Origin: Vulcanimicrobiota bacterium
Lineage (GTDB): Bacteria > Vulcanimicrobiota > Vulcanimicrobiia > Vulcanimicrobiales > Vulcanimicrobiaceae
Reading direction: 5' to 3'
NCBI GenBank assembly: GCA_028287525.1
Contig: JAQBPM010000347.1
Location: 1-41,066, forward strand
DNA length: 41,066 nt
This document shows, piece after piece, positions 17,040-24,972 of this stretch (the first letter of the stretch is position 1; each line of letters opens with the position of its first letter). The translations under genes and the position numbers were made by a program. Under the pieces are notes generated by a model, which saw nothing but the letters and a program-made list of their open reading frames with translations, was not told the DNA's origin and ran no database searches.

Positions 17040-17087
17040 CAAGTGACCATGAACCGGAATATACCTCAGTCACTTGTAAAAAACAAG
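17040..17087. promoter_or_regulatory. Candidate HxlR operator region (inverted repeats)
   Basis: Between the divergent MFS and HxlR genes, CAAGTGAC (17040-17047) is repeated inverted as GTCACTTG (17069-17076). CTTGT (17073-17077) also forms an inverted repeat with ACAAG (17083-17087) around five A residues. Three CACTTG/CAAG-type half-sites thus occur in 48 bp, a layout suited to a dimeric winged-helix regulator controlling both genes. Confidence 0.55.
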
Positions 17088-17115
17088 CCACTATGCTACT
17101 ATCCACCACGGAAGA

Positions 17116-17577
17116 ATGGCAAAAGTCGATCTTAGCTCGATGCCCTGTTCCATCGCCCGGTCGCTCGACGTGATCGGCGAGGGCTGGACCATTTTGGTGC
17201 TGCGCGACGTGTTCCGCGGGATCCGGCGCTTTGATGAACTGCAGCGCGACCTCGGCATCGCGACGAACGTGCTTACGGCGCGGCTGAAGCGGCTCGTCGA
17301 TGAGGGCCTGCTGGAGCGGCGGCGCTACGAGCAGCGGCCGCCGCGCTACGAGTACCACCTCACCGCGAAGGGACGCGATCTTTTCCCGGTGCTGATCGCG
17401 CTCGTCAATTGGGGCGACAAATATCTCGCCGGCTCGAGCGGTCCGCCGCGGGTGATGATCCACGAAGCCTGCGGAAAGCCGACGAGCCCTATCCTGGTGT
17501 GTTCGGAGTGCGGAGAGGCCGTGGGTCCGGGCGCCTTACGCCTTCTTACGCGCGAGGAACCCTCGAAGAGCGCATAG
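17116..17577 (+). CDS. HxlR-family winged-helix transcriptional regulator
   Basis: The 153-residue protein has the HxlR core: CSIARSLDVIGEGWTILVLR with its conserved early Cys (C11), then RRFDELQRDLGIATNVLTAR (recognition helix), LKRLVDEGLLERRRYEQRPPR and YHLTAKGRDLFPVL (wing). The C-terminal tail has a His/Cys cluster (HEACGKP, then CSECGE), seen in longer family members and possibly metal-binding or redox-sensitive. GGAAG precedes ATG 17116 by three bases. It most likely regulates the divergent MFS-GNAT pair. Confidence 0.93.
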   Translation: MAKVDLSSMPCSIARSLDVIGEGWTILVLRDVFRGIRRFDELQRDLGIATNVLTARLKRLVDEGLLERRRYEQRPPRYEYHLTAKGRDLFPVLIALVNWGDKYLAGSSGPPRVMIHEACGKPTSPILVCSECGEAVGPGALRLLTREEPSKSA

Positions 17578-17609
17578 CCGGCAACGGACGCCCGTGAGAA
17601 CGGTGTCGT

Positions 17610-18371
17610 CTAGGCGTTCGCGATCGTCTTGCCTCCGTCGATCGGAATCACCGCGCCGGTGATGAAATTCGCTCCCGCGGAGCAGAGCCACGCCACCGTT
17701 CGGGCGACGTCGCCGGGATCGCCGAGCCTTTTGAGCGGAATCGCGCGCATCATGCTCGCGCGGGTTTCCTCGGGAATCTGCTGGAGGCGATGGGTGAGAA
17801 TCGGCCCAGGGGCCACGGCGTTGACCCGAATGTTCTCGCCGCCGTAGTCGAGCGCCGCCGCCCTCGTCAAACCGATGACGCCGTGCTTCGCGGCACAGTA
17901 CGCCCCCATGCGCGGCGCCGCCTGAATCCCGGCGGACGATGACATGTTGACGATCGCGCCGCCGCCGTTGTTCGACATCGCTTGAATCTCGCGGCGCATG
18001 CACAAGAACGTGCTGCGCATGTTGCCGCGCACGGAAGCATCGAAATCGTCTTCGGATAATTCCGCGAGGGGCTTCGGCATGTGGCCGCCGCCCGCGTTGT
18101 TGAAGGCTGCATCCAAACGGCCGTAGATCCGCAGCGTTTCTTCGACGAGGTGATCGACCTCCGCCGCGTCGGCAACGTCGGTCCGAACGGCCGTTGCCGT
18201 ACCGCCGGCCGCTTCGATGTCCTCCGCGACGCGCACGAGATCGCTTTCGGTACGGGCGGCGAGCACGACGCGCGAACCGCATTCGGCGAAAAAGCGCGCG
18301 GCCGCTTCACCAATTCCTCGGCTCGCACCCGTAACGATGACGACCTTGTCTCGAAGCTGATAGTCAGGCAT
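17610..18371 (-). CDS. Short-chain dehydrogenase/reductase (SDR)
   Basis: Classical SDR of 253 residues. It has the cofactor motif TGASRGIG at 14-21, NNAG at 91-94, the catalytic Ser in NMSSSAGI near 145, and the YCAAK catalytic pair at Y158 and K162. VNAVAPGPI and the C-terminal FITGAVIPIDGGKTI complete the fold. A basic residue in the first turn (ASRG) suggests NADP(H), but this is weak. ATG 18371 is used; an in-frame GTG four codons earlier is possible. A TetR-type operator lies 33 bp upstream, linking it to the regulator at 13488-14084. The substrate cannot be told from the sequence. Confidence 0.93.
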   Translation of the reverse strand: MPDYQLRDKVVIVTGASRGIGEAAARFFAECGSRVVLAARTESDLVRVAEDIEAAGGTATAVRTDVADAAEVDHLVEETLRIYGRLDAAFNNAGGGHMPKPLAELSEDDFDASVRGNMRSTFLCMRREIQAMSNNGGGAIVNMSSSAGIQAAPRMGAYCAAKHGVIGLTRAAALDYGGENIRVNAVAPGPILTHRLQQIPEETRASMMRAIPLKRLGDPGDVARTVAWLCSAGANFITGAVIPIDGGKTIANA

Positions 18372-18403
18372 TTCCGGTTTCACCGCCAATGGCAAGAGAG
18401 AAA

Positions 18404-18419
18404 ATGAGCAGGTGCTCAT
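18404..18419. promoter_or_regulatory. Third copy of the TetR-type operator (ATGAGCAGGTGCTCAT)
   Basis: A perfect 7-bp inverted repeat with spacer GG, identical in both arms to the pair at 14113-14145. It lies between the divergent SDR gene (start 18371) and the unknown gene (start 18452), equally far from both, and could control both. Confidence 0.8.
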
Positions 18420-18451
18420 TTCACCATCTTCGAACGTCCGAGTCAAGCGAA

Positions 18452-19111
18452 ATGCTGAAACGGTGGCAGGCGGCGCATGGCGAAATGGACCGGATGACGA
18501 GTCCTTTGGTACCGCCGGCGAGCAGCGCACCGCCGCTGGTTCGCGCCTTGCGGAGCGGACTGCTGTTCCGCCAACCGTCGCTCGCCGCGGCAAACCTGCC
18601 GGAGTCGCTCTTCATGGAGACCGCGGTGCGCTGCGACGCGGCCGATCGGACGTACCGCGCCGCGATCGAGGCCGTGCTGGCTCCGGCGGACGCGCGCGAA
18701 GTGCTCGGAACGATGAGCGCGTTTCGCGCGCACGTGCGCGACGTGCGATCCGCCGCCCGGACAGAGATTGCCGCCCTGATCGCGCGCGTCGTCCGGGAGC
18801 CGCCGGACTTCGATCCGCTCGACGTCGCCGCGCCGCGGATCGAGGGACTCTCCCACGTCGACGGCGTGCGGTTGGCCGACCTCTCCGACCGCGCGCGTCT
18901 GCGCGTCGACGCGCTGCGTGCCGAAGCGAATGCGCGCATCGCACCGCATCTCTCGGACGCGGCGCGCGAAGCGCTGGCCGCGGCGAAACGCGCGCGCGTC
19001 GCCGCGTTCACCGGCGCGGTGCACGCGGAGCTAGCGCCGTTGTCGGCGTCGTTGGAACGCTTCTCGGCAACGGTTGAAGCCCTCTCGACGCTCGCCGACG
19101 GGTGGTATTGA
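18452..19111 (+). CDS. Hypothetical alpha-helical protein under a TetR-type operator
   Basis: The 219-residue product (MLKRWQAAHGEMDRMTS) is not recognised. It is rich in Ala, Arg and Leu with long amphipathic helices such as TYRAAIEAVLAPADAREVLG and LSDAAREALAAAKRARVAAF. There is no signal peptide, membrane segment or Cys motif. Starts at 18452, 18485 and 18494 are all in frame; none has a strong ribosome site, and 18452 was chosen because it leaves the operator outside the gene. The frame is long and clean and diverges from the SDR gene across the operator, supporting a real gene. Function unknown. Confidence 0.6.
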   Translation: MLKRWQAAHGEMDRMTSPLVPPASSAPPLVRALRSGLLFRQPSLAAANLPESLFMETAVRCDAADRTYRAAIEAVLAPADAREVLGTMSAFRAHVRDVRSAARTEIAALIARVVREPPDFDPLDVAAPRIEGLSHVDGVRLADLSDRARLRVDALRAEANARIAPHLSDAAREALAAAKRARVAAFTGAVHAELAPLSASLERFSATVEALSTLADGWY

Positions 19112-19140
19112 GCAGCGTGCGGGGTCACGCTCGACTCCGC

Positions 19141-19308
19141 TCGCGTAACGACGGGGGCCGCTCGACAAGCTCGCGATGACATAGCCCCGTCATTCCGAGC
19201 GCCTTTAGCGGACAAAGGTCGCGCGCAGCGCGAGCTTTGGCCGATAAAGGCTGTCGAGGAACCCTCGTTTCGGCGCGAGCGCGGTCGAGCGCCGAGCCGT
19301 CATCGCGA
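19141..19308. repeat. Repeat-like intergenic element
   Basis: The spacer between the convergent unknown gene and the RND gene is not coding. TCGCGATGAC at 19171-19180 is repeated inverted as GTCATCGCGA at 19299-19308. The middle has the form GTCATTCCGAGCG ... GTCGAGGAACC, resembling dispersed intergenic repeats of GC-rich genomes, with a strong hairpin inside (listed separately). Dispersal across the genome cannot be tested from one window. Confidence 0.5.
19203..19249. terminator. 47-nt hairpin, possible bidirectional terminator
   Basis: Arms CTTTAGCGGACAAAG (19203-19217) and CTTTGGCCGATAAAG (19235-19249) pair at 13 of 15 positions. The inner arms TCGCGC/GCGCGA pair perfectly around loop GCA. 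It stands between two converging genes but lacks a T-run, so termination is inferred from position and stability. Confidence 0.5.
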
Positions 19309-19332
19309 CCGCCTTACACGCCCGTAGCGGCT

Positions 19333-22300
19333 TCAGTCGCCGGCGGGCCGTTCACCCAGCGTAGCGATGCGGACGGTGCGGCGGTCGCCGTTGGAACCGC
19401 TGACCGCAAGAAGCGTGCCGTCGGATGCGAACGCCATGCTTGCCGCGAGCAGCGTCTCTTCGTCGTACCGCCGCACCTTCGGGTGAACCGCTTTCGAGCG
19501 ATGGAGCCGCTCGCGCAGCCGCTCCACGACGACGTAGAGCACGGGCACGACGATGAGGTTGAGCAGCGTCGAGAGGATCATCCCGCCGAAGAGCGCCGTA
19601 CCGAGCGAGTTGCGGCTCGCGCTTCCGGCGCCGGTCGCGGTGACGAGCGGAACGATCCCGAAGACGAACGCGAGCGACGTCATCAAGATCGGGCGCAGCC
19701 GCGTCCGCGCGGCTTGCTGCACCGCGTCCGCCGCGTCGCGCCCGCCGGCTCGCAGCTGATTCGCGAACTCGACGATCAGGATCGCGTTCTTGCTGGCGAG
19801 TCCGACCAGCATGACGAAGCCGATCTGCACGAACACGTCGCTCGAGAGGTGGCGCAGGTTTACCGCCCACAGCGCGCCCAAGATCGCGAGCGGCACCGCA
19901 AGCAGGATCACCAGCGGGTCGAGGAAGCTCTCGTACTGCGCGGCCAGCACCAGGAACACCATGAAGACGCCCAAGCCGAAGATCAGCGCCGCGGCGCTGC
20001 CGCCTTCGATCTGATCCAGCGTCAAGCCGGTCCACTCGAAACGCGTTCCGGACGGAAGGCGGCTCTGCGCGACGTTCTCCATCGCGGCGATCGCGTCGCC
20101 GGAGCCGACGCCCGGTTTGGGTTGGCCGTCGATCTCGATCGAACGGAACAGATCGTAGTGGGTGATCGTCGGCGGTGCCTTCGTGCTCGTGACGCGCACC
20201 AGCGTGCTCAGCGGCACCATGCCGCCGGCGCTCGTGCGGACGTACGCCGACGCAAGATCGTCCGGCCGGGAGCGAAATTGCCGGTCCGCCTCCACGTAGA
20301 CGCGGTAGGAGCGGTTGAGGTAGTCGAAATCGTTGACGTACTGCGATCCGAAGTACGCCTGCATCGTCCCGAAGACGTTGTCGATCGGCACGTGCAAGGC
20401 CTGAATTTTCTGGCGATCGACTTCGAGCGCCAACCGCGGAGAGTCGGCGCGGAACGTCGTGAAGACGGCGCTCAGCGCGGGGTCGGCGTTTGCCGGGCCC
20501 AGCAGTCCGTACGTGCTTGCGGTCAGCGCCGAGATCCCGACATTCGCGGTATCGAGCACTTCGAATTGAAAACCGCCGAAGTTCCCGACCCCTTGGATCG
20601 CGGGCGGGTTGAAGATGTACGCCGATCCGCCCGGCACGCCGAAGTAGAGCGGCTGCAGGCGCGCGATGATCGACGCATAGGTGTGGTCGCGCCCCGCGCG
20701 GTCGCCCCACGGACGCAGCGGCAAGAAGATCAGCGAGTGGTTCGACGCCGGGCCGAAGAAGTTGAACCCGTCGATCTGGAAGGTGCCTTCGATCTCCGGC
20801 GCGTTCGCGCGGGCGATCGCCGCGATCCGGTCGGCAAAGCGCCGTTCGCCTTCGATCGAGGTCCCTTCCGGCGTCTGAATCATCGTGACGAGATAGCCTT
20901 GGTCTTCGTCCGGGATGAAGCCGGTCGTCGTGGTCTTGAACGTGTACGCCGTGAGCGCTAAGGCGGCGACGAAGACGCCGAGGACCACGAATCGCCACGC
21001 CACGATGAGCGGAAGCACGCGGCGATACAGCCGGCGCACCGATTCGATGGCGGCTTCGACCGGCCGCAGGAAACGCGGCGGCGCGTCGACCGGCCGCGAG
21101 AGCAGCAGGGCCGAGAGCGTCGGCGTGAGCGTGAGCGCGATGAAGAGGGAGATCGAGATCGAGGCGGCGATCGTCAGCGCGAACTGTTTGTAGAGCAGCC
21201 CAGTCGATCCCGGGAAGAACGCGACCGGCACGAACACGGCCAGCAGCACGAGCGAGGTCGCGATGACGGCCCCGGTGATCTCGCGCATCGCAGCCTCGGC
21301 GCCTTCGAAGGCACCCATCTTCTTGTCTTGCACGAAGCGGGCGATGTTCTCGATGACGACGATCGCGTCGTCGACGACGAGCCCCGTCGCGAGCGTGAGT
21401 CCGAAGAGCGTCAGCGTGTTGATCGAGAAGCCGAGCGCCTTCATCAGCGCGAACGTCCCGATGAGCGAGATCGGGATCGTCATCAGCGGGATCAGCGTCA
21501 TCCGCCAGTTCTGCAGGAAGAGAAAGATGACCAGGACGACCAGCGCGATCGAGACCGCAAGCGTGATCGTGACTTCCTTGATCGACTCGGTAACGAACAG
21601 CGTCGGGTCGAACGGGATCACGTAGTGCACGCCCGGAGGAAACGTCTTCGAGAGCTCGTTCAGCCGCGCGCGCACGGCGTGCGCGCTCTCGAGCGCGTTT
21701 GCGTCGGGCTGCTGCGTGACGCCCATGCCGATCGTCACGGCGCCGTTCCAGCTGGTGAACGTCGAGTAGTCTTCGGCACCGAGTTCCACGCGGCCGACGT
21801 CGCGGACGCGCACGGCTCCGCCGTCCGGGTCCGAGCGCAGAACGATGTTGCGAAACTGCTCCGGATTGCCTAGGCGTCCGGTCGCGCTCAGGCCGATCTG
21901 AAACGGCTGCGTCCGGCTCGTCGGCGACGCGCCCAGCGCTCCGGCCGCGACCTGGACGTTCTGGGAGCTCAGCGCCGCGACGACGTCGGGCGCGGTGAGA
22001 TTGTTCTGCGCGAGCCGGTGCGGATCGAGCCATAGTCGCATCGCATACTTGCGGCTGCCGAAGAGCAGGACGTTACCGACCCCCTTGACGCGTTTGATCG
22101 CGTTGAGCACGTGGATCTCGGTGAAGTTGCTGAGCCAGCCGTAGTCGTATTGCGGGTTGTCCGAGACCATGCCGATGCCGAGGATGAACGCGGAGCTGCT
22201 CTTCTGGACGACGACGCCGGTGCGCTGCACCTCGGCGGGAAGCCGGCCGGTCGCGCTGAGGACGGCGTTCTGGACGTCGGCCTCCGCGAGGTCGATGCTT

Positions 22301-22593
22301 TTCGCAAGATCGAAGGTGGCGGTGATCGTGACCGATCCGTCGGCGTTGCTGCTCGAGGTGATGTACCGCAACCCGGGCACGCCGTTCACCGCCTCTTCGA
22401 GCGGTGTCGTCACTGATGCTTCGACGGTGGCGGCGTCCGCGCCGAGGTACTGCGCGGTCACGGTGATGACCGGCGGAGCGATCTTCGGATACTGCGAGAT
22501 CGGGAGCGTCGGAATCGCTACGAGCCCCGCGGTGAAGATGATCAGGGAACAAACCGCCGCGAAGATCGGACGGCGCAGGAAAAATCCAATCAT
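19333..22593 (-). CDS. RND-family multidrug efflux pump inner-membrane transporter (HAE1/AcrB type)
   Basis: The 1086-residue protein opens with MIGFFLRRPIFAAVCSLIIF and shows the AcrB-like layout: IPTLPISQYPKIAPPVITV, two large periplasmic loops, and the proton-relay aspartates in GLTLATGLVVDDAIVVIENI near residue 405. FPGSTGLLYKQFALTIA and GLASKNAILIVEFANQLR are further family landmarks. Twelve membrane helices are expected. The pump core ends near VVERLRERLHRSK; the remaining 45 or so residues form an extra tail resembling one WD40 blade (MAFASDGTLLAVSGS then RRTVRI). No adaptor or outer-membrane factor gene is adjacent. It is divergent from a MarR regulator, the probable controller. Substrates unknown. 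Confidence 0.95.
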   Translation of the reverse strand: MIGFFLRRPIFAAVCSLIIFTAGLVAIPTLPISQYPKIAPPVITVTAQYLGADAATVEASVTTPLEEAVNGVPGLRYITSSSNADGSVTITATFDLAKSIDLAEADVQNAVLSATGRLPAEVQRTGVVVQKSSSAFILGIGMVSDNPQYDYGWLSNFTEIHVLNAIKRVKGVGNVLLFGSRKYAMRLWLDPHRLAQNNLTAPDVVAALSSQNVQVAAGALGASPTSRTQPFQIGLSATGRLGNPEQFRNIVLRSDPDGGAVRVRDVGRVELGAEDYSTFTSWNGAVTIGMGVTQQPDANALESAHAVRARLNELSKTFPPGVHYVIPFDPTLFVTESIKEVTITLAVSIALVVLVIFLFLQNWRMTLIPLMTIPISLIGTFALMKALGFSINTLTLFGLTLATGLVVDDAIVVIENIARFVQDKKMGAFEGAEAAMREITGAVIATSLVLLAVFVPVAFFPGSTGLLYKQFALTIAASISISLFIALTLTPTLSALLLSRPVDAPPRFLRPVEAAIESVRRLYRRVLPLIVAWRFVVLGVFVAALALTAYTFKTTTTGFIPDEDQGYLVTMIQTPEGTSIEGERRFADRIAAIARANAPEIEGTFQIDGFNFFGPASNHSLIFLPLRPWGDRAGRDHTYASIIARLQPLYFGVPGGSAYIFNPPAIQGVGNFGGFQFEVLDTANVGISALTASTYGLLGPANADPALSAVFTTFRADSPRLALEVDRQKIQALHVPIDNVFGTMQAYFGSQYVNDFDYLNRSYRVYVEADRQFRSRPDDLASAYVRTSAGGMVPLSTLVRVTSTKAPPTITHYDLFRSIEIDGQPKPGVGSGDAIAAMENVAQSRLPSGTRFEWTGLTLDQIEGGSAAALIFGLGVFMVFLVLAAQYESFLDPLVILLAVPLAILGALWAVNLRHLSSDVFVQIGFVMLVGLASKNAILIVEFANQLRAGGRDAADAVQQAARTRLRPILMTSLAFVFGIVPLVTATGAGSASRNSLGTALFGGMILSTLLNLIVVPVLYVVVERLRERLHRSKAVHPKVRRYDEETLLAASMAFASDGTLLAVSGSNGDRRTVRIATLGERPAGD

Positions 22594-22632
22594 GCCGCAG
22601 CCTCCGGAGCGAAGTCTTCAATGTTACTGATT

Positions 22633-22647
22633 GTCAGCATGTCTGAC
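22633..22647. promoter_or_regulatory. Candidate MarR operator (GTCAG-N5-CTGAC)
   Basis: A perfect 5-bp inverted repeat with 5-bp spacer lies 40 bp before the RND start and 85 bp before the divergent marR start. It is the clearest palindrome in this spacer, but short. Confidence 0.4.
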
Positions 22648-22731
22648 GGTCTATCACCCTGAACGTCAGCGCAAGGTTGCGTCGAGCCGGCGTAAGGTGA
22701 ATCCCTCGGCGGGCGGGAAAGAAAAGGGCGC

Positions 22732-23295
22732 ATGACACAGCGCCGGACGCAGGAGGTGCGAGACCGCTGCTGCGCCGAGGGGTACCCCGAGGCGCTGATT
22801 ACCTGCCCGGATTTCGTGCTCTCGACCCTGGCCGTGTCGGTCACGCACCTCGTCGAGACGGCGATCGAGCCGCTCGGCTTGCGCATGCGGCACTATCGTC
22901 TCTTGCGGATGCTGCTCGGCAGCGGCCCCCAGCGTCAGAGCGCCGTCGGCGCGGCGCTCGGCATCGACCGCACGTCGGTGGTTGCCTTGATCGACGAGAT
23001 CGAAGCCGGCGGCTTGGTGCGGCGCGAGCGCGACCCGGAGGACCGCCGCGCATACGTCGTCGTGCTCACCGCGAAAGGACGGCGCGCCGCGCAGCGAGCC
23101 GTTGAGAGCGTTTCGGTCGCCGAGGCGGCGATGTTCGGCCCGCTCACCGTGACGGAGAAGAACAACCTGCAAAACCTCGCGACCCGTCTGCTCGCCGAAC
23201 GCGGGCCGATCGCGGACCGCCACCGTGAAGAGTCGCTCTCGCTGCGCGAACGCGGCTCAGCCCCGCCGCGCGGGCGCCGCCGGCCGCGCGGGTAA
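22732..23295 (+). CDS. MarR-family transcriptional regulator
   Basis: The 187-residue protein has a MarR winged helix: LRMRHYRLLRMLLGSGPQRQ, SAVGAALGIDRTSVVALIDE (recognition helix), then VRRERDPEDRRAYVVVLTAK with the family DPEDRRA wing, and AQRAVESVSVAEAAMFGPLT for dimerisation. It has N- and C-terminal extensions; the tail is Arg/Pro-rich (SAPPRGRRRPRG). It is divergent from the RND pump with a palindrome in the spacer, so control of the pump is likely. Ligand unknown. Confidence 0.93.
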   Translation: MTQRRTQEVRDRCCAEGYPEALITCPDFVLSTLAVSVTHLVETAIEPLGLRMRHYRLLRMLLGSGPQRQSAVGAALGIDRTSVVALIDEIEAGGLVRRERDPEDRRAYVVVLTAKGRRAAQRAVESVSVAEAAMFGPLTVTEKNNLQNLATRLLAERGPIADRHREESLSLRERGSAPPRGRRRPRG

Positions 23296-23374
23296 GTCCG
23301 ACCTCGGCGCCCCCGTGAGGCGCGGGCGATTTCGGGTACGAGATCCGTCACGATTTGGTGAGGGCTCCCCCGAA

Positions 23375-23989
23375 ATGTCTGTTCCCAGGATGACGCGCCG
23401 GCGCTTCTTGCGCCGCGCGGCGCTTCCCACGATCGCGGCAAGTCTCGGACTCGGCGAACCGCGGCTGAGCGCCGCGGCCGCTGCGGTCGCGTCGATCACG
23501 GTTCTCCCCGCGCAGGGGCCGGGAGCGATTCCGGTCGCGCTCACCGTCAACGGGCGCGTGTACGAGCTCCGCATCGAACCGCGGGTTACGCTGCTCGACA
23601 CACTGCGCGAGCGGTTGGCTCTGACGGGGACCAAGAAGGGCTGCGATCAGGGAACGTGCGGCGCGTGCACGGTGCTGGTAGACGGGCGGCGCACCAACGC
23701 CTGTTTGACGCTCGCCGTGATGGTGCAAGGGAAAGCGGTCACGACGATCGAGGGGCTCGCCGACGGCAACCGGCTCCATCCGATGCAGGCGGCGTTCATC
23801 GAGCACGACGGGTTCCAGTGCGGCTACTGCACGCCCGGGCAGATCCTCTCGGCGGTCGCCCTACTGAGCGAGAAACGGCCGACGGACGAAGCCTCGGTGC
23901 GCGAGTGGATGAGCGGCAACATCTGCCGCTGCGGCGCATATCCGAACATCGTCGCGGCCGTTCGGTCCGTCGCCGGACAAAACGCATGA
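23375..23989 (+). CDS. paoA: Periplasmic aldehyde oxidoreductase, 2Fe-2S subunit (PaoA-like)
   Basis: Small iron-sulfur subunit of a xanthine-oxidase-family molybdoenzyme, 204 residues. The N-terminus has a Tat signal (MTRRRFLRRAALPTIAAS), as in E. coli PaoA and unlike cytoplasmic homologues. The plant-type cluster uses C90, C95, C98 and C110 (CDQGTCGACTVLV); the second cluster uses C149, C152, C184 and C186 (CGYCTPGQ, CRCGAYP). The complex would be folded in the cytoplasm and exported with its partners by hitchhiking. ATGA overlap with the FAD subunit. Confidence 0.93.
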   Translation: MSVPRMTRRRFLRRAALPTIAASLGLGEPRLSAAAAAVASITVLPAQGPGAIPVALTVNGRVYELRIEPRVTLLDTLRERLALTGTKKGCDQGTCGACTVLVDGRRTNACLTLAVMVQGKAVTTIEGLADGNRLHPMQAAFIEHDGFQCGYCTPGQILSAVALLSEKRPTDEASVREWMSGNICRCGAYPNIVAAVRSVAGQNA

Positions 23990-24972
23990 ACGCCTTTCGG
24001 TACGCGCAGGCGCACGACGCCGCGTCGGCGCTGGCAACGATGGCGTCGGACCCGGGCGCCGCGTATATCGCCGGCGGGACGAACGTGGTCGACCTGATGA
24101 AGGACGACGTCGTGCGGCCGACGCTGCTCGTCGACATCACGCGACTTCCGATGCGCGGAATCGACACGCTGCCGGACGGGGGCGTGCGCCTCGGGGCGCT
24201 CGCCACGATGAGCGAAGTCGCCGATCATGCGGCCGTCGCCGCCCGTTTTCCCGCCGTGGCGCAGTCGCTGCTCCTGAGCGCGTCGCCGCAGCTGCGCAAC
24301 ATGGCGACGATCGGCGGAAACGTCATGCAGCGCACGCGCTGCGCGTACTTCCGCGACGTCTCGCAAGCGTGCAACAAGCGCGTGCCGGGCAGCGGCTGCG
24401 CGGCGATCTCCGGCGTCAACCGGCAGCACGCCGTCGTCGGCGGCAGCAAGCAGTGCATCTGCACGCATCCGTCCGACCTCGCCGTGGCGCTGCTGAGCGC
24501 CGACGCGATCGTGCACGTGCGCGGCCGGTCGGGCGATCGAGCGATCCCGATCGACCGGTTTCACGTTCTTCCCGGCACGACCCCGCAGCGGGAAACCGTG
24601 CTCGAACGCGGCGACCTCATCACCGCCGTCGAGCTGCCGGCCACGGCGTCGGCGCGAACGTCGTTTTACCTCAAAGTGCGCGATCGAGCGTCGTACGAAT
24701 TCGCGCTGGTCTCCGTCGCGGCGTCGCTCGACGTGCGCGCCGGAACGGTTCGCGCGGCGCGCCTCGCGCTGGGAGGCGTCGCGCCGATTCCGTGGCGGTC
24801 GCACGACGGCGAGCGAGCACTGGTGGGGAAGCCGGCGAACGCGGGGACCTTTGCGGCCGCCGCGCAGGCGGCGACGCGTGGGATGCGCGGGTACGGTCAG
24901 AACGATTTCAAGATCGCGCTGGCGCAGCGCGCGATCGTGCGCGCGCTCTCGCAGGTCGGAGCACCGTCGTGA
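23986..24972 (+). CDS. paoB: Aldehyde oxidoreductase FAD-binding subunit (PaoB-like, with extra Fe-S cysteines)
   Basis: FAD subunit of 328 residues, with the FAD motifs AGGTNVVDLMK (29-39) and TIGGNVMQRTRC (108-119). Cysteines C119, C129, C138 and C157 in the loop between the FAD segments match the four-Cys insertion that binds a 4Fe-4S cluster in PaoB-type subunits. No separate signal peptide is seen, agreeing with co-export through PaoA. It starts with ATG 23986 in ATGA overlap and ends in a GTGA overlap with the molybdenum subunit. Confidence 0.92.
   Translation: MNAFRYAQAHDAASALATMASDPGAAYIAGGTNVVDLMKDDVVRPTLLVDITRLPMRGIDTLPDGGVRLGALATMSEVADHAAVAARFPAVAQSLLLSASPQLRNMATIGGNVMQRTRCAYFRDVSQACNKRVPGSGCAAISGVNRQHAVVGGSKQCICTHPSDLAVALLSADAIVHVRGRSGDRAIPIDRFHVLPGTTPQRETVLERGDLITAVELPATASARTSFYLKVRDRASYEFALVSVAASLDVRAGTVRAARLALGGVAPIPWRSHDGERALVGKPANAGTFAAAAQAATRGMRGYGQNDFKIALAQRAIVRALSQVGAPS

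Noticed and set aside
19237-20961. Plus-strand frame (574 codons) opposite the 3' part of the RND gene
   Set aside because: Low-complexity Arg/Glu-rich translation typical of a shadow frame.
19352-22033. Long minus-strand frame (893 codons) inside the RND gene
   Set aside because: Same strand, shifted frame; Arg/Asp-rich composition with no motif, while the RND frame shows clear family landmarks.
22590-22886. Small minus-strand frame between the RND and MarR genes
   Set aside because: It covers the operator region and the antisense of marR, with no ribosome site or recognisable domain.
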